The notes: generated from the sequence alone by a model not told the origin. DNA of 23,153 nucleotides from Rhizoclosmatium globosum (GCA_002104985.1 MCGO01000379.1:1-23153), one strand, 5' to 3'; numbered from the stretch's first letter, positions 1 through 9,658 are shown. Program-made: numbers and translations.

Positions 1-695
1 CCTTTAGCTGTATGCTGCAGCTCCATTGTCCAGTCTTAGAGAGAGTGCGACCAGGATAGCTGATACAACAGTTGCATTGGAGCTCCGTTAGAGGAAGGCC
101 TTGGGTTAATAATTGAGGTGTTCTTCACTCTGTTTTGCGTAAGACAGATGATTGTGAGATGACAATGCTTGTTTACAACGTTTAGAACAGTGGATGAAGG
201 TTGTTTGATGGTGTGACTGCGAGGTTTGGTGGACAATAGATTTTTGAAAATGCTGGATTTCACAGATTTGCAAAATCCAACAGGCAGTCCTATGAGCTTT
301 TTGATTCCTTTGAGCCACTTTAGGAAGTAGGTTGTGTAGTTTGATTGGCTGAGTTTCTGAGACTTCTCTGTGTGGTTAACACCTTCCACCGTTCCAGAAA
401 ATGAAGAGGAGAGTAAACTTAAAGCAAAGCACAGGCAACTGCACAGTCACGAGACCATGACACCATCCAGGGGTATTTATTGAATAACACATAATAAAGA
501 ATTGTAAGAAAGAAGACCAGATAGGAGTGGCAGAGGGTAGGCGAAAACGTGGAAGAGATTTTGAGGGACTCGACCAGCTCATACCTTAAAACAGCAGCAA
601 GTCAGTAAACAAAGCGGCTGCAATTGAGTAAGTGGACCAATGCAAACCTCTGGATGGACCAATTGAGTTAGAAGGGTTAAGGGGTGGAAAAGAAC
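1..695. other. Left flank of transposon debris, no recognisable gene
   Basis: I see no gene here that I can support. A minus-strand frame is open over 36-389 (117 codons), but its translation shows no motif I recognise and its composition is like intergenic sequence. An AATAAA lies near 493-498 on the plus strand with no gene upstream of it in the window. Two short direct repeats of GGACCAAT occur around 635-662. The stretch may be more degraded element sequence or plain intergenic DNA. Confidence 0.4.
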
Positions 696-741
696 TGAGT
701 GAGCAAGAAATTCCAAGCCATTTGAAATTATTCCGAGCCAC
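696..741 (+). repeat. Left terminal inverted repeat
   Basis: The arm starts with TGAGTGAG and contains two spaced copies of a motif like GAAATTCCRAGCCA, ending TTCCGAGCCAC at 741. Its reverse complement is at 3190-3238. Over the inner 35 bases I count about four mismatches and one gap, including a perfect 11-base match at the inner end. The first coding remains begin about 75 bases further in. Confidence 0.65.
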
Positions 742-814
742 AACAACAGTCAAAAAAAGGTCAATTAAGAACCAATAAGCCACTGTGCACTCACCACCCT
801 TCCGAATTTTGATC

Positions 815-1408
815 ATGAAGCGTCCTATCTCAAAGTCTGGAGAGCCTGAGCCTGGCAATTCAAAGCAGCAACGAGGAGATCTCCAATCTCACCCAACAGG
901 GCCAATCCGTTCGCAATGCTGCCAAGATGGTGGTTCCCACTCATGGCCTGACCGAAAGCGCTGCTCGCAGTATCTACCAAAGAATGGAGAAGCATCCAGA
1001 TCGCTCTATGGCAATCAGATCTTCTCTGATGAATTTGAATCTGCACTCACAGCCTTCCTGGAAGCCAGATCAATGATCAGCCAGCCCATGACCCATACAG
1101 ACTTCATCAGTTATGTTACAAAAACTCGTGCTGAGATCTATGGCCCTTCAGAGTGGTCTGCTGCAAGCTGGTATCCTGGTTTTATGGCTTGCCACCAAAA
1201 TCAAGTTTTAGTTAGAAATACAAAGGCAATCAGCAAGTCCCGCAAGAATCCAATAACCTATGAGTCAATCAAGCTATGGAATGAAGCGTATCCAGCTTAC
1301 ATGAAGGAGAAGGGCTACAGCTCTACAACTCACTTTCTGCAGCCGCTGGATGCTGCACCATTCGCAAATTTGAAGAACAAAATTTGGCAGCTTTACGACA
1401 ACCATTAA
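815..1408 (+). pseudogene. Pogo/Tigger-like transposase remnant, frameshifted and internally deleted
   Basis: The reading frame starting at ATG 815 ends with THFLQPLDAAPFANLK before a stop at 1408. This is the hallmark LQPLD segment near the C-terminal end of DDE_1 (pogo/Tigger) transposases. Upstream, 1020-1230 reads like a CENP-B-type DNA-binding region (FESALTAFLEARSM, then SAASWYPGFMACHQN). The stretch 863-1010 makes sense only in the next frame over, where it reads as a psq-type helix-turn-helix (GQSVRNAAK, then GLTESAARSIYQRM). So there is at least one frameshift near 860 and one near 1010. Between the DNA-binding part and LQPLD only about 25 residues remain, where the family has roughly 200 carrying the first two catalytic aspartates. 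The copy is a dead relic. Confidence 0.65.
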
Positions 1409-2459
1409 CATTATAGGATCCGTTGAATCCGTTGTATCCGTTATATCCATAGTTTTGGCCGTTCCAGTGGTTGTTTCTGTTCCAGATGTTGGGACGTCCA
1501 CATCCGCCGCGTCCACCTGGTGCACCTGGTGCACCTGGTCTACCTTTCTGCCACCGCCGCCTCTGGGAAACCCGTTGCCTGTATCACCGCGTTCTTTGCC
1601 TTTTCCTCAATCACCATCTTTTCTCTTATCCCCGTGGTTTGGAGCTGCTCCAGTCAGGAATGCAACAGGAGCTCCTTCGGCAAGTGGGTACGTCTTGGTG
1701 CCTTTAAACTCGATTTCTTGCGCAGTATCGTTTAAACCTTGCAGAAGATTCTCCATATTTGTGATTTTGGCATTGGATTTGAGTTCGACCTTCTTGTTAC
1801 CAAAGGTAGAATCGAGGCGATTGATGGTATGTCTTTTGGCTGAATTGAACACGGAGTTAATGAAGTCAGTCATACTTGGGTTCGAACAGGTTATAATTGG
1901 GTACTATGGAGTAAAACGTGTTCTTTCTTGCTTGAATTGTTCACTGGTGCGTATTGACTGCAAATCTGTTGGTGATTGGGCGTGTATTGTGGAGTGGATA
2001 GGCGCAGTTGTGGGTCAGAAGGAGCTGTTCTGTGGGGAAGCTCGAAGGATTTGGAGGAAGAATTGCTGTAATTTTATTGGTCGATTGCTAAGTATTTGGA
2101 GAACTGACTTCTCACCAACAGTCTTGTTTTCCTTTGCCTCCTTTGCCAGCCAACGCTCCTCAGCTTTGTCTTCCTTCGCTTGGGAGGGTTGCTTGCTGTT
2201 CCTGATGGAGTTGATTGAAGCTGTAAGGCTGATCCACTTTGATGAACTTGGTGGGCTTCACTGGCACCTACTCCACACCAGAAGCAGTCTTTATAGTATC
2301 AAAGACTTTGAGGAGGAGGTTGACAGCCTTGTCAGTGGGGCTGGGGTCGACGATTTGAGCGCCAATGTTGGCACGGGCATTTTTCAGAATGATTTTCAGA
2401 TCAAATGGAAAACTCCTGTCTTTTGAAAGGCAGATCTGAGCAGTTCTGGAGTAAGGCAA
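1403..2459 (-). pseudogene. Antisense decayed reading frame of unknown origin
   Basis: On the minus strand several open pieces follow one another with stops and frame changes. 2459-2268 holds a 63-codon piece. 2270-2050 holds a Lys/Glu-rich piece. 1873-1607 holds an 88-codon piece starting MTDFINSVFNSAKRH. After a stop and a frame change, 1590-1403 reads as a Gly-rich tail (GRPGAPGAPGGRGGCGRP, then repeats of YNGYNGFNGSY). A basic Gly/Asn-rich tail after a helical part would suit a Gag-like or RNA-binding protein, but I recognise no family. It lies inside the inverted-repeat element and runs against the transposase remains, so it could be a nested insertion. No flanking target duplication is visible. 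Confidence 0.35.
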
Positions 2460-2616
2460 TCATGAGCCTGGAGTACAACAGGAACCAACTCTTGGCTCAA
2501 TGTGCCCAACTGTTCAGTAGTAAAGCTCTTCTTTTGGTAATTTTAACAGACAACAGGGACCCAGTCATGGTAATAGCCGAGGAACACGTGCCAGAGGTAT
2601 CCACGGCACACGCAGA

Positions 2617-3039
2617 ATGGATTGTCAACCAAAACCATCAATCGAGAACATGAACCTGTATACTTCAACCTTCCAGCAAAAACACATCAAATTTACCATT
2701 CCAAACGAAGAACCACCCGCACATCAACCAACGCGACTAGAAGACCAAACCATCTCGAAAATTCAACAAAGTGTAATTAGGGTGTTCCGCACCGGGGGGT
2801 CTGGGGACGGAAGTCCTCACAATGTCGCAGACTCCCCTGCGAAAGATGAGACTGCGGCTTCCAGAGAGGCAAAGACCTGTCAAGCTGTCACGGAAAACAC
2901 CTGCTGCACTGCCAAATGGGTCTCCAGCACCAAATGGTTGTTGTGCTCTCATTGCAAAGCGTACTGCATTTGTGTTCAATGCAAAGGGAAGTATCGGAAT
3001 GCTTTCAATGACCATGTATCCACCTGTGAAGCTGATTGA
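2617..3039 (+). pseudogene. Cys/His-rich reading frame, probable 3' part of the element's gene
   Basis: This open frame of up to 140 codons has a C-terminal cluster spaced C-x2-C-x3-C-x-C-x2-C-x10-H-x3-C (CSHCKAYCICVQC, then HVSTC), with another CC pair about 20 residues earlier. That spacing would suit zinc binding. An AATAAA follows at 3111 and the right inverted repeat at 3190, so it is placed like the last exon of the transposon's gene. I do not recognise the domain. It could instead be an unrelated small gene. The start codon is not secure because an upstream exon may join in. The type is given as pseudogene because the element is broken elsewhere, although this piece itself is intact. 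Confidence 0.4.
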
Positions 3040-3110
3040 TCAAACCATCTCAATATCCAGTCTAGCTGCTCTTTCTTTCTTCTATCTTTTTACCAGTATA
3101 TGAATACAAA

Positions 3111-3116
3111 AATAAA
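3111..3116 (+). terminator. AATAAA polyadenylation signal after the Cys/His-rich frame
   Basis: An AATAAA hexamer lies 71 bases after the stop at 3039 and 74 bases before the right inverted repeat. The position fits 3' end formation of the transposon's own transcript. Confidence 0.4.
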
Positions 3117-3189
3117 GATGTTGTCCTTTTATTTACAGAGCTGTACAATGAACGACTCAGGACTTACGCGATGTGTTATTGCGGTTTGA

Positions 3190-3238
3190 GTGGCTCGGAA
3201 TTTTTCCGATGGCTCGGAATTTCTCACTCACTCACTCA
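3190..3238 (-). repeat. Right terminal inverted repeat
   Basis: This is the inverted partner of 696-741. On the plus strand it reads GTGGCTCGGAA at its inner end, repeats GGCTCGGAATTTCTCAC further out, and ends in a short CTCA tandem (CTCACTCACTCACTCA). The left arm has one TGAG pair fewer, so the outer tandem differs in length between the arms. Confidence 0.65.
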
Positions 3239-3554
3239 TGCAAAAAGGTGTAAGAGATTTCAAGGAAGAAAAACAACACCCATTTGCATGCCAGAAATTT
3301 GATGGTGAAAAGTTCCTGGCAGTCCCAGCCACAGACAGTGATTTGACCAATAAGGAGAGACCAGTAGGTTCAGGGGAGTGCAGCTTTCACTACTTGTGTT
3401 AACCACCTTTAGGATCTTCCCAAAACTTCAACTAGCATTGTTGGTGTTTGAGCTGGTTTGGATTGCTTGGTGTTGATAATGCAAGAGATTGAGGGAGGGA
3501 ATTAATTCAATTGAAAAATGTCACCATTTAGAGTCTGAAAAATATCCCACAACT
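3239..3554. other. Intergenic stretch between the element and TBC1D19
   Basis: I see no gene or clear signal here. The sequence should contain the 3' untranslated region of the minus-strand gene that ends at 3555, but no TTTATT (AATAAA on the minus strand) is present close to that stop. Confidence 0.4.
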
Positions 3555-5761
3555 TTAATCTAATTCATCAAAATTGCTTAAGTCAGAAGTAAACATTTTC
3601 CATTCTTTTGTCAGTGTATCTGCTTCAGTATGAAAAACAAAGAAGTAGTGTTGTAGAAGTGGAATGATTTTTATAGTAGCTAAATCTGATAATGCAACCT
3701 GACCATTTGGTTAGATGTCAGGCAACTGTAACGTTGATTTATACCTCCAATTCCTTCTCAGTTTTTGCCTCTAAAAGCCTTTCTCTCCTAAACACAAATA
3801 TTGCTGCAGCCAAAGCACTCAAAATTTCCATTCGATCAAAGCCAATAATCCTGTCCCATAATAACAAAATTTGTTCCACATCCAAGACCCCTACAAAACC
3901 ATACATCAGCCAACGAAAAGCATAGGTAACTGGAGGACATCCAAGTTCATGAGTAAGATGCAAAAATAAAAGTGGATCAAGTTGCTTCAAGAATGACTCA
4001 AAGGTCACTGACAGTCCAATGATGCCATCAGGTGCTGAAGTGATTGTATGGAGCTTGAAAAAGTATCTGTTGTAAAGTTTCTTTGTTAGCATTTGGCTGT
4101 TAAAATATCAACAACCTTGCATACAGTTCTCGAAATGTGATGTAAGCAGATTCCAAGTCAGTGTGTAAAAATGTTACAATCAACGCATAATATGATATTC
4201 CACTACATGGAAATATTCCATTTGGTGGGTATGACTTCATTGGCAAATTCCACTTTCCTAGATCCATTGTGTAAGCTCCTGTCATAAAGACATGTCATAC
4301 AGAGATTAAATACCTTTCATTTTTGCCTTAATTTCAGCTTCAGCTTCAATATCATGGAAACCAGTTTGTGCATTTGGTGATTTAGACAAGTTCCATTCAT
4401 CACGTGTCCACAAAAGAAGAATGTCTTGAACCATGTCTTCAAAAACAAAATAATTTTCATCTGCTTTACAGTCTTCTGAGTCATATATTATCATCTGATC
4501 TATCAACAGGTCATATCGTGCAACTTGAGCTTTCAAGTGCAAGCATTGATCTTTGGCCTGGATTTAAGATGAGAACATATATATTTCAAAGACTTCCTCA
4601 CATATTGCTTCAAATCAATGCATAGTTCTGATTGGATTATCAGATCCCAGATTTGTGGGCGTAAATGAGCTGGAATGCCCAACTTTGACAAGTGTCTGGC
4701 ATTATTTACTGATTTTGACAGTGTTGCTTGGATAAAATCAAGGTTTAACTTGCAATTGAATTCAGTGGCATTATCTGATGTCAAGTTAGTACAGAGAAGT
4801 CATTGTTCCTCACATTCACCAAAATTATCAAAATCATTGTCAGCTCCAATATGTTGGTAATTTGGGCACATCTCTTTGAATTGGTAGCGAAAATCTTCAA
4901 TTGTTAAACATTGAAACGGGGCGTGGCACATTGACCAGAATGATGAAAATAGTGATGGTTCAGTTCTATGGTTGTATGAGATAAGTGTTCTTTAGCAATC
5001 AGTGTTACTTTTTAGAATCTGATTCATTCCGACTCTTTGGTGATTGTATTCCCCTCATTGCCTCGAAAATGTCGTCATCCGTGTACAACCCAACCAAAAC
5101 AACCGCATCCTTCCTGTGCTCTTGAGATCGAACGTACTCAAGGCCTGCAGATAAATTTATGCAAGATGTGCCAAAAGTGTCAACAAAGAAGTTATCTTCG
5201 TCAGCTTTCCTTCGCTACCAATCAGATTAATATGAAGTCAGAAATGCAGTGAGATTATACCCTTTCCACTAAAGAAATTCGATTATCTCGTAAAAGCCTC
5301 TCCAAACGTTTCCTTACGATCTTGTCCAAATCATTTTTCGCAATACGAACTTGTGTCTCAAAATGATTTTGCGCAAACGCATCCAAATGTGACAGTGGCG
5401 CATTTCGCTTCGGAATATTTAAGCTGAGGAAAGGATTGACGGTTGGTTTCGGTTTGGAATTTGTATTCCAGCATCTCAACCCAAGGTTTGACCGTCGATT
5501 GGCGATTGTGTTATCGAGGAGCTGCGAAAATCCGCCAACTTTGTTGAATTCTTCGTCAAGAATGGATGGTACTTCATTCAGGCTCGTAGATGGCATCGTT
5601 GCACAAGTCTACAATCAAGGATAAGTTATAGTTCGATGATCGATCAGTTCTCTCACCTTAAGGTGCGACTTCACCGACCAGTAAGAGACGTTATTTCGAA
5701 GATGGATTTCATACTGTTCAATGTCCTCAGGATGGGGATGTCTGACGTTTTGTGAAAGCAT
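3555..5761 (-). CDS. TBC1D19: TBC domain protein, TBC1D19 homologue
   Basis: This is a Rab-GAP-like TBC-domain protein of 618 residues in nine exons: 5761-5657, 5608-5261, 5214-5009, 4965-4814, 4774-4602, 4557-4314, 4278-4116, 4066-3745 and 3698-3555. Introns are 35-49 bases with good donors, and one has a perfect TACTAAC branch site. The TBC part (about residues 295-600) follows the TBC1D19 family closely: GIPAHLRPQIW, then YFVFEDMVQDILL, SYPPNGIFPCSG, ILLLWDRIIGF and ILSALAAAIFVFR, ending with IKIIPLLQ. Human TBC1D19 is about 526 residues, and the extra length here is N-terminal. The usual IxxDxxR motif reads LLIDQMI (345-351), and the YxQG motif is replaced by PCSG (433-436). Both catalytic fingers are therefore missing, so GAP activity is doubtful. 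ATG 5761 was chosen because an in-frame ATG at 5818 would overlap the start of the divergent gene. Confidence 0.85.
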
Positions 5762-5811
5762 TTCTTCATATTCTTCCTGACAAACCTTTCGTGAAAGACG
5801 AGAACGCCAAC
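5762..5811. promoter_or_regulatory. Divergent 50-base start region
   Basis: Only 50 bases separate the chosen start codons of the minus-strand TBC1D19 gene and the plus-strand lebercilin-like gene. The two must share or overlap their core promoters, with transcription starting in or near the other gene's first exon. I see no TATA box and no RFX X-box-like motif in this interval. Confidence 0.5.
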
Positions 5812-7685
5812 ATGGCACAGACCTTTACGTTCTATGAAGGATCTCTCGTTTCATCGGCTTATGTTGTTCCGAAGGCACCTGTCCTCTTGAAGCACACATC
5901 GGCATCATCCCAGATCACTCTGTCTGAAATTCAGAATGACTCGATCGCGAACTTGTCAAGCGTGAATCCCGACGAAGAAAGAGAAGATCAAAGCATCAAC
6001 GAATATGATTCTGACTTCGAACAGGAAGTTTCGCCTCCTCCAAAACGTGCCATGACACCGAAACTCGTCGCTCAACCGGAAGTAGAACTCAACCAGTCAT
6101 TGCCGCCAATTCGAAAGAAACTTCATCAGTTTCAAGGTAAAATGCATCCTCTGTTGCTTGGGGAACATGAGCATGCCCATATTGACGCTGTTGTGGGTGA
6201 AAAACGTATTCCTCCCCCCAAACCAAAGTCGTCCAAAGCGAAACAGAAAACAAGGAAGCCTGAATCCGTATCTAAAAAAGTTTTGCCTGCTCTCTTGCCT
6301 CATCAGCGTAAAATGGAGAGTATTCTGCACGAAATACATCATCCACCTCCATCTTCCCAAAAGAGGGCCCCATCTTTAGTTCATCGACCAGATATTGATC
6401 AAGTGTCGAAGTTAGCAGCTGTTATTGACGACTTAAAATCCAAGCTAAAGGAAAGAGATGACGAAGTGAAGACACTGAAGATCGTAAGTCCCATTTTCAA
6501 CGTTTAAGAGCTATCAGTAACCTCAAACTACGCCACAGGTCAATAGAAGGCAGGATCTGGCAATAACTCGCACAGATAAATCGCACCAAGACTTTCCAAA
6601 GCTACTTCAACATGCAAATGAAGAGTTACGAGCATTGAAATTCATACACGCTACTTGTGGCGCACGAATTTCTAATGCTGAGAAATCGTCACAAGAGCAT
6701 ATAGAGGAGACTATCAAACTGAGGGCTGAAATTTCAAAGTTATGTCATGCTGCAAAGGGTCGGACGACTGGAATCATTGATACAACAAGCAATGAAGACA
6801 TGGAAAAGCTTAAAAAAGAGTTGGTGGAAAAGGATGAGGCTGTATTGGTCAGTACTTCATCTTAAACTTGTGTGTGTACTGATTTGATCGCTTCTATATA
6901 GGAGCTGAACAAGAAAATCAAACACTTGGAAAGCACAAATCATATGGTTGTTCGAGAAGGACGCCTCAAGGCTTCAAAGCTGACGAAAGAGTTGGATGAA
7001 TGTCAAAAGAGAAACAAGGAGCTTTCAGAGAAGCTCGAGGTAAAAGACCATAGATTGCTGAATGAGAATTAAACTAATGCTTATTTGGGTTCTATAGGAG
7101 AAAACAAGGCAGATTGCTGCCATGTCAATTTATTCAATGCTTCATGGAAACGCCAACCCTCATGCCCCCGATGTGCTGAACCATTCCTCAAAGAAAGCAG
7201 TTCATGTGACTCAGACAACGATTCGTAACCCAACAAAAGTCATCCCACAGCCATCCGTTCACAAGCCTACTTTGAGCAGAAAGACTCCCAACCTCAACGA
7301 ACCAGGATCAACGAAGCCCAACAATGACAATATAATCAGATCTTGGAATCTTTCGCAGACGCCTTTACCGTCGCAGGACAACTTGCTTGATACAAGCCTA
7401 CCTGCTGTTTCCCTCGAACATGTGACCCCTCAGCAAATCTCTAAACGGCTTTCATTTCTCCAACAGAGTGAGGAAACGCCTGTTGCCATTGTTGCCCGTC
7501 GATACCTGTTGATGCAATTGACAGCCCTTGGAAAGATTGGACGAAGTCCAGAACCAGGAGATGAAATGCCAGTACCGCCCAAAGAAACTGAGCGACCGCA
7601 AAAAAGCAAGGAACAGGGGGAGGAGGAAGAGAATGAATATCTGAAGGATGATTTGGAGTTTTTTACGTTTGAGGGTAAGAACTAA
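5812..7685 (+). CDS. LCA5: Lebercilin-domain coiled-coil protein, ciliary
   Basis: The predicted protein has 568 residues in four exons: 5812-6483, 6539-6847, 6902-7039 and 7098-7685. All three introns (55, 54 and 58 bases) are phase 0. Residues 1-200 are low complexity, with basic and proline-rich stretches. Residues about 200-380 form a long coiled coil with the lebercilin pattern: KLAAVIDDLKSKLKERDDEV, then DFPKLLQHANEELRALK, MEKLKKELVEKDEAVLELNK, and the closing KNKELSEKLEEKTRQIAAM followed by SIYS, where lebercilin has a NIYS-like end. Lebercilin (LCA5) acts at the ciliary base and axoneme in animals, in transport along the cilium. A homologue suggests an organism with a flagellum. The C-terminal 190 residues are Ser/Pro-rich and end with an acidic stretch. 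The family call rests on motif likeness, and coiled coils can mislead. Confidence 0.65.
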
Positions 7686-7709
7686 TTTAATTCTCTTTCG
7701 TAACGCTTA

Positions 7710-7715
7710 AATAAA
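7710..7715 (+). terminator. AATAAA polyadenylation signal of the lebercilin-like gene
   Basis: The AATAAA hexamer lies 25 bases after the stop codon at 7685, at normal spacing for 3' end formation in a compact genome. Confidence 0.6.
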
Positions 7716-8022
7716 AATCCCGCTGCCTCCTTTTGTGGAATCGTTCTTTGAAAGCAATGATAATGACAGCAGATCCCAATCTCATCTCCCTTTTCGCTTC
7801 CATCTCCTTCGATATGATTTGAGTCATGGCTATTCATTCGCCTATACGCATGAGAAGTTAAGCATGCATTACAAGCATGCTGATTGAAGACTTTCGAGCT
7901 GACAGGGGAACGGGTGTCTTGGTGCTTGCCCCTTCGCTGTCACCTTCGCAGACAGGGGGAAGCAACGAAATGCGAAAATTTTGAAACGACCCCAAAACTC
8001 CACCAAAACCACCACTGCCCAA
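7716..8022 (+). other. Promoter and 5' leader of the first homeobox gene, with hairpins
   Basis: I see no gene in this stretch. A short hairpin has arms AGCATGC (7861-7867) and GCATGCT (7875-7881). A longer one pairs TGCTT-G-CCCC (7923-7932) with GGGG-AAGCA (7956-7964), and inside it CTGTC (7937-7941) with GACAG (7951-7955). The second lies about 60 bases before the start codon and would sit in the messenger leader if transcription starts upstream of it. Confidence 0.35.
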
Positions 8023-9501
8023 ATGATCAACTCTCAGCTGCGCACGGACCTCGAGATGGATGCAATGTGAGTAGAAGCAGGATGATTTATGTGGAGTTTG
8101 AAGCATGTTTAACGAACGATGGTTTCTTATCGCAGGATGCTTGAGACACCGTTTGGAAGCGACATTGACTTCCTCTTTGACACACTGTGAGTACATCCAC
8201 GCACCTTAAATAGCTGCTGACAGATGGCATGCAGTAATCCGGGGCTGCTCCAATCTTCGGTCGCCGGAGTTCCTCTGTCGGGACCTTATCACCTTAATCC
8301 TGATACTGCCGCCCCGCTGTCAATGTCCTTTGGTTCAAACACAATGGACTTCTCCGGATCTCTTTCTTCGACTCTCGGCAGCCAGATGCAGCATCAGTTG
8401 CTCTTCAACGAAGTGGTGCCTTCCTTATCTACGAACTCTTTCGGCTTTGGGGGAGACCAAAAGCCTGCTATCGAAGACGAGATCCTCAACATGCTCAATG
8501 ATTCATACTCTATTGCGAACAATCGACCTGCTCCTGCCTCTGCGTATTTGCGGCTGACCCCTCCCCAGCAACAGCAGCCATTACCCCACTATTCTCAGTC
8601 ACTTCCAGTGGCAACAACACCTAGCTTTCTTCCAAACACGCAACCAAGACTGAAGTTTTCGCCTGGAAGTTTATTGATGCCAAAAGCCGACCCGTCTCTT
8701 GTTTCATCTCCAGTTGTTTCTCCAATGTCTGAAATCGGCTCTGCCCCACAAAGAGCACTGCAAAACAACAACACCCCAGCAGCATCCTACACAAGTTCCC
8801 CAGAGAGCTTTATGAGGACTCCATCTCCTCAACCTCCCGTGACTTCGCCCACTCAACAATCACATCCAGCAAGACACCAACAACCCTACTTTGCCCCATC
8901 AGCCCCACAAAGCCTGTCATACCCAATCAATACACCTCTACCACATCAGCAATTACACAGTCTCCAAATCTATCCCACGCAAGACTTCAACCTTCCAAAC
9001 TCATACCCAGTCAACTCCTGCCCACCAGCACGAGCACAATTTCACCAGCACCACCAGCACCAACACGTTTCTGCGCACCGTCACCAGCCTTTTTCAGTTC
9101 ACCGCCGCGACTCTACTAACTCAAGCCAACTCTCACTTCCCTCTCGATTGCCATCCAACTTCTCTGCACCCACGAACACTGCGTCTCCCACACTAGCCAA
9201 CGTCAAAAAGCCAAAACCAACACCCAAATACGTGTCCGATGCTGACCGTAAACGCGAATACGTCAAGCGCGAGCAGCTTCGGCCAGAGGAGATGGAGTTT
9301 CTTGTACAGCAATTCAGCATGGACAGAAAGCCAAGCGTCGATGAAATCAAGTACTATGCAATGGTGATTGGAAAGGACGAGAAGAAGGTGCAAAAGTGGT
9401 TTCAGAACAAGCGACGACGCGAAATGATGAAGCTTGCTAACGGGGGCAAGGATTCAAATGAGGCTGAAGGGGAAGGCGAGGTTACTGCCTGTTCGCTTTA
9501 A
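8023..9501 (+). CDS. Homeodomain transcription factor 1
   Basis: The model has three exons (8023-8066, 8136-8186, 8235-9501) and 453 residues. The third acceptor is set at 8234 because it keeps frame with the long exon. The first exons give a short N-terminus with an acidic hydrophobic patch (DIDFLFDTL) that could be an activation motif. Residues about 35-350 are rich in Ser, Pro and Gln. The homeodomain spans about 373-432, with helix 3 reading KVQKWFQNKRRREMM (W48 at residue 420, Q50, N51). Six residues separate the helix 1 Phe from the loop Pro, so it is a typical 60-residue homeodomain and not a TALE type. The protein should bind DNA in the nucleus. Target genes cannot be told from sequence. 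A second homeobox gene follows on the same strand. Confidence 0.85.
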
Positions 9502-9652
9502 AAGACTTTCACCATGTCGCTACCTGGACTTCAACTAGGTTTATCATTTTTAGTTAGGTTGTTTCTTCTTGACCTTTGTGTGCTATGCTTTTCTTTGTTT
9601 TTCTCTGTTGTTTGATATGTACAATCTCTATTCTACCTTATTCTTTGCTGTA

Positions 9653-9658
9653 AATAAA
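9653..9658 (+). terminator. AATAAA polyadenylation signal of homeobox gene 1
   Basis: The AATAAA lies about 150 bases after the stop at 9501, preceded by a T-rich 3' untranslated stretch. Confidence 0.6.

Larger units (their letters stand above)
696..3238 (+). mobile_element. Decayed pogo/Tigger-like DNA transposon bounded by inverted repeats
   Basis: The block runs between two inverted arms of about 46-49 bases that match closely (see the two repeat entries). Inside, on the plus strand, are remains of a transposase with a psq/CENP-B-type helix-turn-helix region and the C-terminal end of a DDE-superfamily domain. Further on is a Cys/His-rich 3' reading frame followed by an AATAAA just inside the right arm. 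The order arm, coding remains, polyadenylation signal, arm is what a compact DNA transposon should show. An antisense decayed frame fills 1403-2459 and may be a nested insertion. I do not see a clear TA target duplication at the outer edges, so the exact ends are uncertain. The copy cannot encode an active transposase. Confidence 0.6.

Noticed and set aside
1860..1895. Possible tRNA T-loop (GGGTTCGAACAGG)
   Set aside because: No cloverleaf can be formed around it, with no A-box or acceptor stem at the right distance.
1455..2426. Long plus-strand open frame of 323 codons
   Set aside because: Its translation has no motif and looks like the antisense shadow of the decayed minus-strand frame, with Ser, Phe and Leu runs opposite Gly/Asn and Lys/Glu codons.
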